A DNA stretch of 64,000 bases, from positions 496,001 through 560,000 of the forward strand of contig NZ_JAEQMU010000002.1 of assembly GCF_017908035.1 (NCBI RefSeq). The letters are read 5' to 3'. The notes beneath the pieces are model-generated. The model was not told the DNA's origin and searched no databases. It saw nothing but the letters and a program-made list of their open reading frames with translations. The stretch is from Sphingobacterium tabacisoli. GTDB taxonomy: Bacteria > Bacteroidota > Bacteroidia > Sphingobacteriales > Sphingobacteriaceae. This document shows positions 44,181-52,661 of this stretch, piece by piece. Both the position numbers and the translations under genes were made by a program. Positions within the stretch are counted from its first letter, which is position 1, and each line of letters begins with the position of its first letter.

Positions 44181-44243
44181 TTCGCTATGGTGCTGATGTC
44201 TGTTACGAATTTGGATTAAAGATTTATTATAAAAGGTTTATTT

Positions 44244-45212
44244 ATGAGCTATAGGATTGATGCTTCCGATTTTATGCAGACTATGAGTCAACAAAAGGGC
44301 TTGGATATGGATATACCGTTATGGACGAGTACCTCTAATCAATCTTTGCATGGTCGGGTAGCGATATATGAAGAGTCCATTAAACAGGACCTTCATATCT
44401 ATAGTGCAAAGTACCGGTTTCAAGATGATTTGGTGTTAGACTGCCCGGAGGAGAATCCTTTTTTAGAGCTTCATTTTAATCTTTCGCAATCACCACTAGG
44501 TTATAAAAACTCTTTTAACCCCTCTCCAGAAGTCGCTCCTATGACAGGTGATATGATCTATGTCACACCTAATGATGGCAGATCGGAAATCTATTTTAAG
44601 AAAGATGTAGAATACCTGACTTTCGATATTCATATTCCACTAATTACACTACTCGCGTATAGAGGAGAGAATAGAAGTTTGGATATTTTCTTAGATAAGA
44701 TTGATCAGGGGCGCAGTGCAGGTTTGACTAATAATAGTATCAAGATGAATCCTAAAATCTGGTTTGCAAGTCAAGAGATAAACAATTGTCGTTATGAGGG
44801 ATTGATGCGGAATATTTATATGGAGTCCAAGGTGTTGGAGATTCTAGCATTTTGTTTTGAAGAGCCTAAAGGATTTAAGGATGTTAAGCTGTCAAATAGA
44901 GATATAGACTGTGTTCGCCATGCTGAAAAGATTATAAGTGATCATATTGACCGCCCCTTTACTATTGAGGTACTAGCCAAGAAAGTAGGAATTAACCAGA
45001 CGAAATTAAAGATTGGATTCAAAAATCTTTTTGGTACTACGGTATTCGGTTATCTACAAGAGCTCCGAATGAATAGAGCTAAGGAGTATATCCATGAATC
45101 CGAATTGTCTATCGATGAGATTAGCCAACAATGTGGGTATATTAATGTATCTAGTTTTAGTGCAGCATTCAAAAAATACTTCGGACACTCGCCTAGTACA
45201 TTACGAAGGTAG
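44244..45212 (+). CDS. AraC-family transcriptional regulator (PchR-like)
   Basis: A 322-residue regulator. The C-terminal AraC/XylS domain (about 222-322) has two HTH units: FTIEVLAKKVGINQTKLKIGFKNLFGTTVFGYLQELRMNRAKEYI and LSIDEISQQCGYINVSSFSAAFKKYFGHSPSTLRR. The N-terminal part is a cupin-like effector region (FLELHFNLSQS, MTGDMIYVTPNDGRSEIYFKKDVEYLTFDIH) like that of PchR, which binds a ferric siderophore. It is divergent from the receptor-DUF4374-DoxX operon 113 bp away, so it most likely activates that operon when the transported chelate is present. Confidence 0.9.
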   Translation: MSYRIDASDFMQTMSQQKGLDMDIPLWTSTSNQSLHGRVAIYEESIKQDLHIYSAKYRFQDDLVLDCPEENPFLELHFNLSQSPLGYKNSFNPSPEVAPMTGDMIYVTPNDGRSEIYFKKDVEYLTFDIHIPLITLLAYRGENRSLDIFLDKIDQGRSAGLTNNSIKMNPKIWFASQEINNCRYEGLMRNIYMESKVLEILAFCFEEPKGFKDVKLSNRDIDCVRHAEKIISDHIDRPFTIEVLAKKVGINQTKLKIGFKNLFGTTVFGYLQELRMNRAKEYIHESELSIDEISQQCGYINVSSFSAAFKKYFGHSPSTLRR

Positions 45213-45508
45213 ATCTCGATTATTCTATCAATTGCTATTTATTCCTATGAACATGCCATCATAAGGAATGCCGAATCCCTTCCGTAGCTGAGATACTCTT
45301 TTTACCAAAAGGGAATCAGCTGTTTAAGGAAGAGCTGTTTACATTTTAAGTCTTCGGATATCCAGATTATTTCAGGAGAAGGAAAGGTAAATTTGCTTAT
45401 TTTCAAAAAATCATGAAAAATAACTACATTAGTAACTACAGTATAAGTGTACTTGATCTGTAGAACGATAGGTGTATCGGTACAGATAAAACCTTTGATT
45501 TTAAAATA

Positions 45509-46717
45509 ATGAAATATTTACTTTCTATTCACGTCCTTTTTATCCTATTGATATCGTGTGCAGCCGCACAAAAAAGGGACAATGCTAGAAAAGATGATGC
45601 CCTAACAAAAAGTCTAGAGATTGCCTACGAAAGAAAGGCTATTAAAGGCTTTTCTGTTTCAATAGTAAATGAGAATGGGCCTGTTTACAGTAATGGATTT
45701 GGATTTGCAGACCTGGACCAGAATAAACCCTACGACTCAAACTCAATTCAGAATATAGCTTCGATATCAAAGACATTGATAGGCATTGCCCTGCTCAAAG
45801 CTCAGGAATTAGGAAAGTTGAATATTAATGACCCTATTAATATATACTTACCTTTCGAAGTAATCAACCCGCAGTATCCTGAAGCTCCAATTTTAATCAA
45901 GCATTTAGCATACCATACCTCATCCATTACCGATCCCGATGAAGTTTATGCTAAATCTTATGTTTTAAGCAAAGATGCACACCGTGAAGATGAAGGGGTG
46001 TACGATTATTTCAATACATCTGATACCTATATCTCATTACAGGATTTCATTGGGAACTGTCTTAGTGAAAAAGGAAAATGGTATACAAAAAATATGTTTA
46101 TAAACGCTAGACCAGGAGAAACGCGTGAGTACTCCAATATAGCTGCGGCGCTTTGTGCCTTGGTCATAGAACATGCTGTGGGGGAGGACTATCGTACCTT
46201 TACCAAGCAGCACATTTTGATTCCATTAAAGATGGGTAATTCTGGTTGGACATCAACTGATATCGATAGTACAAAACGTTCCAGATTGTTTGTTAATAAT
46301 GAAAAAATGATAGCGGAATATTCTCTTATCACCTATGCGGATGGTGGATTCATAACATCAAGCAACGATCTTGGATTATTTTTATCTGAGCTAATAAATG
46401 GGTATAGAGGAACAGGGAAATTACTGAGTCCAGATAGTTACAAGAAGCTGTTTGAAAAAAAGAGGTTTATAGATAATGGAAAGGTAGAAGATTACGGAGT
46501 TTTTATTGAATTTCGAGATGGATTTTTGAAAGTCAAGAATGATATGATTGGTCATAACGGTTCTGATCCGGGAGTGTTTACAGCAATGTACTTTAACCCT
46601 ACAACCCACGTTGGAAAAATCCTACTTGTTAATACCGATACTGATTTTAGAGAAGATGTATGGCCTGAAATAGAAGAAATATGGAAATCCCTATCAGACT
46701 ATAAAATAATGCTTTAA
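45509..46717 (+). CDS. Serine hydrolase of the beta-lactamase / class C PBP family, lipoprotein
   Basis: A 402-residue predicted lipoprotein (lipobox LLISC, Cys17). The active-site motif SxxK is Ser85-Lys88 in IASISKTLIGIALL, the second motif YxN is in REYSNIAAALC, and the third resembles GHNG in MIGHNGSDPGVFTAM, all at the spacing of beta-lactamase (PF00144) enzymes. This family includes D-aminopeptidases, esterases and peptidoglycan DD-peptidases, and chromosomal resistance is the least likely. It is a single gene downstream of the AraC gene but 296 bp away, so a separate unit. Confidence 0.88.
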   Translation: MKYLLSIHVLFILLISCAAAQKRDNARKDDALTKSLEIAYERKAIKGFSVSIVNENGPVYSNGFGFADLDQNKPYDSNSIQNIASISKTLIGIALLKAQELGKLNINDPINIYLPFEVINPQYPEAPILIKHLAYHTSSITDPDEVYAKSYVLSKDAHREDEGVYDYFNTSDTYISLQDFIGNCLSEKGKWYTKNMFINARPGETREYSNIAAALCALVIEHAVGEDYRTFTKQHILIPLKMGNSGWTSTDIDSTKRSRLFVNNEKMIAEYSLITYADGGFITSSNDLGLFLSELINGYRGTGKLLSPDSYKKLFEKKRFIDNGKVEDYGVFIEFRDGFLKVKNDMIGHNGSDPGVFTAMYFNPTTHVGKILLVNTDTDFREDVWPEIEEIWKSLSDYKIML

Positions 46718-46943
46718 TAGAGCTATTAAGGAACGGAATTTTTGAATAATTTGTTTGATTTGACTTAATATCTATTCTACCATTCTACTTGTCCATCGTT
46801 CACATTACCTTATGGAAGGTTGACTGAAATTGATTGCGTTAACAAGACCTTTTCTGTACTCGGACGTGGAGTCGGTTAGTTTTAAAACTAGTGTGGACAA
46901 GAGCAGATTGCTCGGATGCTGCTATGGCTTACAAAAGAATTTC

Positions 46944-46968
46944 CTAGCGTCTCATTGATGAACGCTAG
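46944..46968. terminator. Hairpin downstream of the LOG-family gene
   Basis: CTAGCGT (46944-46950) and ACGCTAG (46962-46968) form a 7-bp stem over an 11-nt loop. A weak U-rich stretch follows on the minus strand, so it may end the LOG-family transcript. Confidence 0.45.
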
Positions 46969-46982
46969 AAAATAGGTACAGG

Positions 46983-47570
46983 TTAAACCTCTTTATTGCC
47001 AATCCATTTTTCTACCGAAGGAGCCTGGTATTCATGCATCATCGTTAATAAACTGTCGATATCATGATGGACCAGCAACATCTCTCGATATATCGGTTTT
47101 AGAAAACCTTTGTTTATCATGTTTTCTAGAAAGGAAAGCAACTCATTGTAGAAACCGTCGATATTTAGTATCGCGATTGGTTTCTTGTGCAGGCCAAGCT
47201 GTGCCCAGGTCAGCATTTCAAATAGTTCCTCTAACGTTCCGAAACCTCCAGGAAGAGCTATCACCCCATCAGACAGTTCATTCATCTTCGTCTTTCGCTC
47301 ATGCATAGTTTCCACTAATATTAGTTCTGTTAGCTCATGATGCGCAATTTCCTTTTTACGTAGAAAATGAGGAAGCACACCTATAGCTCTACCACCATTT
47401 TCCATTACTCCGTCTGCGACAGCCCCCATCAAACCTACGATAGCGCCACCGTATACCAGTTCGATATTTCTATTAGCGAGAGATATTCCAAGTCTGTAGG
47501 CTTCGGTTCCAAATTGTTGTTCATTTCCTGCGCTGGATCCGCAGAATACTGTTATCCGTTGTATAGGCAT
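46983..47570 (-). CDS. LOG-family TIGR00730 protein, cytokinin-riboside-type phosphoribohydrolase
   Basis: A 195-residue Rossmann-fold protein. The opening is MPIQRITVFCGSSAGNE, followed by LVYGGAIVGLMGAVAD and the diagnostic ALPGGFGTLEELFEMLTWAQLG. Catalytic Arg and Glu of the family sit in the MHERKTKM and PGGxGTxxE segments. LOG enzymes hydrolyse nucleoside monophosphates at the N-glycosidic bond; plant members activate cytokinins, and bacterial ones probably cleave AMP-like nucleotides. Third of three minus-strand genes (NUDIX, HAD, LOG), but 231 bp separates it from the HAD gene, so cotranscription is uncertain. Confidence 0.9.
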   Translation of the reverse strand: MPIQRITVFCGSSAGNEQQFGTEAYRLGISLANRNIELVYGGAIVGLMGAVADGVMENGGRAIGVLPHFLRKKEIAHHELTELILVETMHERKTKMNELSDGVIALPGGFGTLEELFEMLTWAQLGLHKKPIAILNIDGFYNELLSFLENMINKGFLKPIYREMLLVHHDIDSLLTMMHEYQAPSVEKWIGNKEV

Positions 47571-47801
47571 ATATTTTTTGTTTTATCTGAATCTTTTATT
47601 CATGCTCAGAAAAAGAGGTATAGTGAGATGCTTTTAACCGACCTTTATCTGATAGATTCTTGATTCTAAGGGTGATAACCTTGTCCAATATATTTAAATC
47701 CCAACTTTTCATAATATCCGATGTGTTCTGCGCTGATATTCATATACTTAAAGCCAATTTTATTCGTGTCCTTTTTTGCCTATTCGCTTGGAATAGCTAC
47801 G

Positions 47802-48491
47802 CTATAAGTAATCTAATATCGAACTTATATCCTTCAGCTCGAGAAAATTTTGATGCTTCAGATTATGCTCATGTTGCTCATGCGTCCAGGTGACATGATA
47901 AGGAATGTGGGCCGCAAAACCACCAAGTTCCAGAACAGGCAATATATCTGATTTAATCGAATTGCCAAGCATAAGAAAACTCTCTGGAGGACAATCGATA
48001 TGTTTTAACAGCTTTTTATAGTCAGCCACTTTTTTATCACTCATTATTTCAATGGGATGAAAGTAATCTGACAGACCTGAGTTCTTTAGTTTACGTTCCT
48101 GATCCAACAGATCCCCTTTGGTTGCGACTATCAATCTGTACCTACCTTTTAGCTGCTCCAATGTGTTTACTACCCCGGGTAATAATTCAATAGGCTTTTG
48201 TAACAGTTCTTGGCCGATATGGATTATCTTCTCGATAAGCTGCATAGAGGCATTTCCCTCAGATACACTATTTGCTGTTTCGATCATACATAACATAAAG
48301 CCCTTTATACCATAACCATACAGATGTAGGTTTTTCATTTCTGTTTTAAACAACTCCTGAGATACCGAATGCAGCGGCATAAAATCCTCAAGCAGCATGC
48401 AGAATTTTTTTTCCGCATCTTGAAAATACACTTCGTTTACCCAAAGTGTGTCATCTGCATCAAATGCTATTGTCTGTACCTGATTTTTCAT
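47802..48491 (-). CDS. HAD-superfamily hydrolase
   Basis: A 229-residue protein with motif I DADDT (AFDADDTLWVNE, nucleophile and acid/base Asp), a helical cap, motif II in LIVATKGD, the motif III Lys in the DKKVADYKKLL region and a motif IV acidic pair near NSIKSDILPVLEL. This is the phosphoglycolate-phosphatase-like or L-2-haloacid-dehalogenase-like group; the substrate cannot be read from sequence. It starts 18 bp after the stop of the NUDIX gene on the same strand, so the two are probably cotranscribed. Confidence 0.88.
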   Translation of the reverse strand: MKNQVQTIAFDADDTLWVNEVYFQDAEKKFCMLLEDFMPLHSVSQELFKTEMKNLHLYGYGIKGFMLCMIETANSVSEGNASMQLIEKIIHIGQELLQKPIELLPGVVNTLEQLKGRYRLIVATKGDLLDQERKLKNSGLSDYFHPIEIMSDKKVADYKKLLKHIDCPPESFLMLGNSIKSDILPVLELGGFAAHIPYHVTWTHEQHEHNLKHQNFLELKDISSILDYL

Positions 48492-48508
48492 TGCTATCCT
48501 TTTCTCTG

Positions 48509-49000
48509 TTATACCAATATCTTGTTTTCGATTTCCTCGTGCATTGATAATAAAGACAATGTATCATCATATTCCGCATTGAATGCAAAAGGCTTCTTGT
48601 CCAAAATATATTTATAGATATACCAATCTGTTTTGGGGGTTGGGACATTAAGCAGATCCTCAAAATCAATCCAGTTTAGAGTTCCTTCATTACAGAGCGG
48701 AGGGACGACGTAATCTATATCAGCGATATACACATAGTTTACCCAATTATACTTTGTAGGAGAAGACTCCGTCAGAATGCCACAAAAGCGCATCGTATCC
48801 ACGTTTATTCCTGTCTCTTCAAATGTCTCCCTGATCGCGCCAGCTAGCGGACTTTCAAAGGGATCCACCTTACCTCCCACAGGGGTATAATCATCCTTAT
48901 TTGGCTCTTTGAGTCTTTTCAATAATAAAAAACTATTTTGATGTCGTAGGACACAAAGTGTAGCCACTCGTTTGATTCCTAAAGGCACTTTATTATTCAT
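48509..49000 (-). CDS. NUDIX hydrolase
   Basis: A 163-residue enzyme with the complete NUDIX box: GGKVDPFESPLAGAIRETFEETGI, matching Gx5Ex7REUxEExGU. It is preceded by TLCVLRHQNSFLLLKRLKEPNKDDYTPVGG, the form of 8-oxo-dGTP/MutT-like and dihydroneopterin-triphosphate hydrolases. It probably clears nucleotide pyrophosphates in the cytoplasm. It is the first gene of the short minus-strand run with the HAD phosphatase, which could handle the monophosphate product; that pairing is an inference. Confidence 0.9.
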   Translation of the reverse strand: MNNKVPLGIKRVATLCVLRHQNSFLLLKRLKEPNKDDYTPVGGKVDPFESPLAGAIRETFEETGINVDTMRFCGILTESSPTKYNWVNYVYIADIDYVVPPLCNEGTLNWIDFEDLLNVPTPKTDWYIYKYILDKKPFAFNAEYDDTLSLLSMHEEIENKILV

Positions 49001-49436
49001 TCTCTATTGTTAGATTCTTTTCTCCTGACGATTCATGTTTTTTTTTTGAATCATCAAGAATATTTTTTGTGCTTATATTACAATCTTATCTAGGGTTACT
49101 TATCCCAAGATAAGAAGAGAGCTTTGGTAGCCTTTTCAAGAGATAAACTCATTTTAGATTGAGATTCATTTATATACTCTTACCGCCAATAGGCTCTGTC
49201 CAAAATTACAGAATTTCAATCAGATTTGCTATTGTTTTAGGTCGGAAGAAGCAGGGACGAAGAGTCATTACAAGTGAAAAGGAAGTCGCTTTTAGCAAAT
49301 TCAGCTGATCCGTCTGAAAGAAACCTATCAGACTTTTTTGAAGGGGAGTTTGTTTAACCATGGGTCTCGGAATGAAAAATAGCTAGTGAAAATGTAAGTG
49401 ATTTCTTAAAAAGGAAGCAAATTAATCTTTGTTTGA
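49001..49436. other. 436-bp intergenic region with a terminator-like hairpin at 49312-49340
   Basis: GTCTGA (49312-49317) pairs with TCAGAC (49328-49333) followed by six T on the plus strand, a short intrinsic-terminator form. No intact gene feeds it; it may be the 3' end of a lost gene or of a small RNA. The NUDIX promoter must lie in the right part. No credible ORF. Confidence 0.45.
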
Positions 49437-49716
49437 TACTTTTTTCATGGAAAAGTGCTTACTGGATTTAATGTGGATCATCTAACCCCGCTTTGATATC
49501 AATGCAATGGTATTCATGGGACCCAAGATTGATCTGGGGATGGGGGGGCAGAATCAAGGAGATCTATCTGCTCTGATGCAACTCAACTTTGGCAATTTTG
49601 GTATAGGCTATAGTTATCAGTTCAGCGTGAATGGACATACACTGAATCAAAAGATATCCAATAATACCCACGAAGTCGGCTTTCGCTACCGGCTCGGAGG
49701 AATGGGATTATTGTAG
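49437..49716 (+). pseudogene. C-terminal remnant of a PorP/SprF-family (type IX secretion) membrane protein
   Basis: Two frames look like the end of a PorP/SprF protein. In one, 49437-49493 encodes YFFHGKVLTGFNVDHLTPL, close to the conserved FxAGFNVDHLTRP-type segment, before a stop. In another frame, 49507-49716 encodes IDLGMGGQ...NFGIGYSYQFSVN and NNTHEVGFRYRL, the conserved FSIGYSYD...GTHEI.LGYRF ending. The frames differ by one position and the N-terminal two thirds are absent, so this is a decayed gene. The terminator at 49722-49750 is still in place. The family assignment is by pattern memory and is moderate. Confidence 0.5.
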
Positions 49717-49721
49717 GAGTA

Positions 49722-49750
49722 AAAAGAAGGTGTCTTAAACACCTTCTTTT
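49722..49750. terminator. Bidirectional terminator
   Basis: AAAAGAAGGTGT (49722-49733) and ACACCTTCTTTT (49739-49750) form a perfect 12-bp stem with a 5-nt loop and T-run on both strands. It separates the PorP-like remnant from the convergent TlpA gene. Confidence 0.85.
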
Positions 49751-49766
49751 GTTAAACACTAGTCTA

Positions 49767-51212
49767 TTATTTTAAGTAGGATTGCAATTGCTTAATCAAT
49801 GCACTGCCATCACTGGGACGCAAGGCATCCCAATTGACAATATCTCCGTTTTTATCCACGATTAAGTAGCGAGGGATACCTGTAAATTTGGGGACTTCCT
49901 GGTTGATCCCCTTATGTAAGGCCTCTCCGGTACGCATATTAAGCCCTTTCAAAGGAAAGCCTTTGACCATTTCTTTCCATTTTTCATTTGCTTTTTCATT
50001 ATCGAGAGAAAGATACAGCGGTGTAAAGCCAATTTTTTCCAGTTCATCGTGGAGTTTGATGCTGTGTTGCAACTCCGCTTTACATGGTCCACACCAAGTC
50101 GCCCACAGATCTACGTAATAGAATTTGCCTTTAATTCCCTTCATCAGATCTTTTAAACTGGTGTATTGTGCGGTGTTATCCATAAAAATAACCCCTGGAG
50201 TATCTATCAGTAGTTTAGCATGATAATCTTCTACCTGTTTTAGTGCGGGAGTAAGCACAGAAATAATAGGACTGTTTGGAAAACGTTGTTTGAACTCATC
50301 AAAGTTTGTCAGCCATACACGTTCATTTTCGTTATTGCTCAATCCCAATACAATGAAGTTAGCCCAGGTATATTCTAAGAGCCGATCCTTTAAAAGAGGT
50401 TTCAATTTTTCCAGTTCAGTCAATGCCCAAGGTTTTGAATTTTCCCGTTCATAAGCATTTCCGATAGAGAGCAAGCTGCTATAACGAGACATCAACAGGG
50501 TAAAGAACGGCGAACTGGCCCAAGTGTCATCGATATCCTTATACATTGCTTTCCATGCGGTGACGAATTCAGGGTTTACTTTTGAAGTGTTTGGGTCTTC
50601 TCCATACACCAAGGAGCGACACGTAAAAAATAAATCTGTAGACCACAATAGACGGTAGTACATTTCGGATTCCGATTTCAGCTTTTTTGTAAAATCAGGA
50701 TCGATCTGCCCCTTATTGGCTAGGCTTGTGATGGCATGATGGTCTAATTGTTGCATACTGTCCAGTTTGAGCAACCGACCTGCCACGGTAGGTGACACGT
50801 CGAGTTCTTCAAATCTTGATCGGGTATTATCTGCTGTAATCTGATTGTATAAATGCTGACCTTGGGCATTGTCACCTTGAATAGATAGGTCTCCATTGGC
50901 TAAAAAAGAAACTTCTGCATGTTGTCCGGGGCGGACGATTAACTTGGCTTCTCTATAATCGTTGGAAATACTAATTATAGATAATCCATCTAAAGGTATC
51001 TGTTGTGTACGCTTAAAAGATAGGGTATCGAGGTGAAAGTTTCTTTTGTTGCCCTCAAAATAATACCCTTGGATAGGAGCGGTCACGGTAACAAGCGAGT
51101 TCTTCGTATTTGGTGCATGTACCGTTAGTTCTAGATATCCTTTTTGACTGAAAGACTTGGAGATGGAACCTATAGCTAAGGCTCCCAATAAGATGTATCT
51201 ATATGTTTTCAT
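49767..51212 (-). CDS. TlpA-family thiol-disulfide oxidoreductase
   Basis: A 481-residue secreted protein with signal peptide (ends SKSFSQ). The first 340 residues are an uncharacterised mixed domain, probably DUF4369-like. The last 135 form a thioredoxin fold with active site DLWATWCGPCKAEL and the cis-Pro loop IPRYLIVDKNGDIV. TlpA-like proteins in SusCD loci are common in Sphingobacteriaceae and are thought to keep periplasmic thiols reduced or help with a redox-active substrate. It is the last gene of the sigma-FecR-SusC-SusD operon, 9 bp after SusD. Confidence 0.85.
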   Translation of the reverse strand: MKTYRYILLGALAIGSISKSFSQKGYLELTVHAPNTKNSLVTVTAPIQGYYFEGNKRNFHLDTLSFKRTQQIPLDGLSIISISNDYREAKLIVRPGQHAEVSFLANGDLSIQGDNAQGQHLYNQITADNTRSRFEELDVSPTVAGRLLKLDSMQQLDHHAITSLANKGQIDPDFTKKLKSESEMYYRLLWSTDLFFTCRSLVYGEDPNTSKVNPEFVTAWKAMYKDIDDTWASSPFFTLLMSRYSSLLSIGNAYERENSKPWALTELEKLKPLLKDRLLEYTWANFIVLGLSNNENERVWLTNFDEFKQRFPNSPIISVLTPALKQVEDYHAKLLIDTPGVIFMDNTAQYTSLKDLMKGIKGKFYYVDLWATWCGPCKAELQHSIKLHDELEKIGFTPLYLSLDNEKANEKWKEMVKGFPLKGLNMRTGEALHKGINQEVPKFTGIPRYLIVDKNGDIVNWDALRPSDGSALIKQLQSYLK

Positions 51213-51221
51213 GTTATAATT

Positions 51222-52643
51222 CTATGGATTTTGGGTGATACCATCAGTGATAGCTGGGTCAGGAATTGATAGAACATATCGTGGATTCCCAGGTTTTAAT
51301 TCAATAAAAGTACCATCTGCTAATTCATGCTTTGCGGTGAATCCAAAATCAGGGTCGCTATTGAGACGGCGCATATCGAACCAACGTATTCCTTTGAATA
51401 ATAGTTCCCGTCTCCGTTCTTTATAGATAATATCGAGTACCGTGTTTTTGTCTGTACTTACAATAGGTTGATATGAATCAGTGGCAATCCTGTTTTTACG
51501 TAGGAGGTTTAAGGGAACTAATGCTTCTATCACCTGCCCATTTCTTGCAAGGCCTTCTGCTTTGATCAGCTGCATTTCTGGCGTAGATGGCCCAGCACTA
51601 TATTCATAGCTGCTATATCCCATGTACATATATTTTTTGTCCCATTTCGCATAGGGTTCGCTATTAGAAATGTAACTCGGGACAAGGTTGATGCGACGCA
51701 GATCTTTTGGGTCGAATAAGGATTCAGTCTCTTTCGCTATGTATTGGAATGCCATCCCTCTAGTATAACCATAGTATACAATGTTCAGATTTTCAGGTTG
51801 TTCATCAGGCCTTATGAAAATATGCCCACTTTTAGGAGTATAGATTGCAGGTCCTTCTTCAGGTTGAAAAACAGTATACTGTGTATTATAATCCACTAGT
51901 GTGCTGTTAATCTTTAAAGCTTCTTCCGCTGCTAGCCTAGCTTCTTTGTATTTGTTCATACTGAGGTACGTACGTGCGAGCCAGCCGTAAGCGCCAGCTC
52001 TATTGATTTCGAAGTTACTCAAGGAAGTTGTCGGTAGGTCAGAAATGGCGTCTTCAAAACCTTTTAAGATAAAGTCGAAAGTTTCTTTTACAGTTCCGCG
52101 GTTAGGCAGTTTTTGGGTGATGTCATTGCTGGTGACCAATGGTATTCCAGGAGAGCTGGTTGCCGTCGTTTCGTTGTATTGTTGGGTATAGAGGTTAGCT
52201 AGGTAAAAGTAGCATATCGAGCGACCTACCAATGCTTTGGCTCTTGCAATCTTCTTTCTTTCCTCGGTTGCCCCCGTTGCCTGGTCGATTCCATTCAGGA
52301 TTGCATTGTACTGGTAGATGGCTGCATACATCATATTCCAATAGGAGTTATAGGTATAATCTTCCGGGGTGGTATATGGTGATGGTAACCAGAAATATAA
52401 ACGATAGTCAACCTCCTGGATACGGTTATCTTTTACTAACGTTGGATTGTAAAAATCGTCAGCAAGTTGTTCTATTCCATCTGAAAGCAGTTTGGTCATT
52501 TTAGCATTGTTCAATATGCGCTCATATTCTTCCACTGTCTGTGGTATCACATAGCCTTTGGGCTTGATGTCCAGGTATTTTTCACAAGATGAAAGTAGTA
52601 GTAAACATATTCCACTTAGTATAGATAATATATTCGTTTTCAT
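51222..52643 (-). CDS. RagB/SusD-family nutrient-binding outer-membrane lipoprotein
   Basis: A 473-residue lipoprotein with lipobox LLSSC (Cys about 20), then KYLDIKPKGYVIPQTVEEYERIL, the usual SusD opening. TPR-like helices follow (ALVGRSICYFYLANLYTQQY, AYGWLARTYLSMNKYKEARLAAEEALKI), and the C-terminal ends with RRRELLFKGIRWFDMRRLNSD, a strong SusD landmark. It caps the SusC channel and binds substrate. It is encoded 18 bp after SusC. The ligand is unknown; the absence of glycosidases in this operon suggests a non-glycan or an import-only role. Confidence 0.92.
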   Translation of the reverse strand: MKTNILSILSGICLLLLSSCEKYLDIKPKGYVIPQTVEEYERILNNAKMTKLLSDGIEQLADDFYNPTLVKDNRIQEVDYRLYFWLPSPYTTPEDYTYNSYWNMMYAAIYQYNAILNGIDQATGATEERKKIARAKALVGRSICYFYLANLYTQQYNETTATSSPGIPLVTSNDITQKLPNRGTVKETFDFILKGFEDAISDLPTTSLSNFEINRAGAYGWLARTYLSMNKYKEARLAAEEALKINSTLVDYNTQYTVFQPEEGPAIYTPKSGHIFIRPDEQPENLNIVYYGYTRGMAFQYIAKETESLFDPKDLRRINLVPSYISNSEPYAKWDKKYMYMGYSSYEYSAGPSTPEMQLIKAEGLARNGQVIEALVPLNLLRKNRIATDSYQPIVSTDKNTVLDIIYKERRRELLFKGIRWFDMRRLNSDPDFGFTAKHELADGTFIELKPGNPRYVLSIPDPAITDGITQNP

Positions 52644-52661
52644 ATTTTTCCTTTGGTAAAA

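Noticed and set aside
45318..45341. Direct repeat AGCTGTTTA, two copies 15 bp apart
   Set aside because: It resembles a LytTR-type direct repeat, but neither copy lies near a promoter box and the pattern is short enough to arise by chance.
47660..47893. 77-aa plus-strand ORF between LOG and HAD genes
   Set aside because: It extends into the HAD gene in antisense, has no clear start context and no recognisable family.
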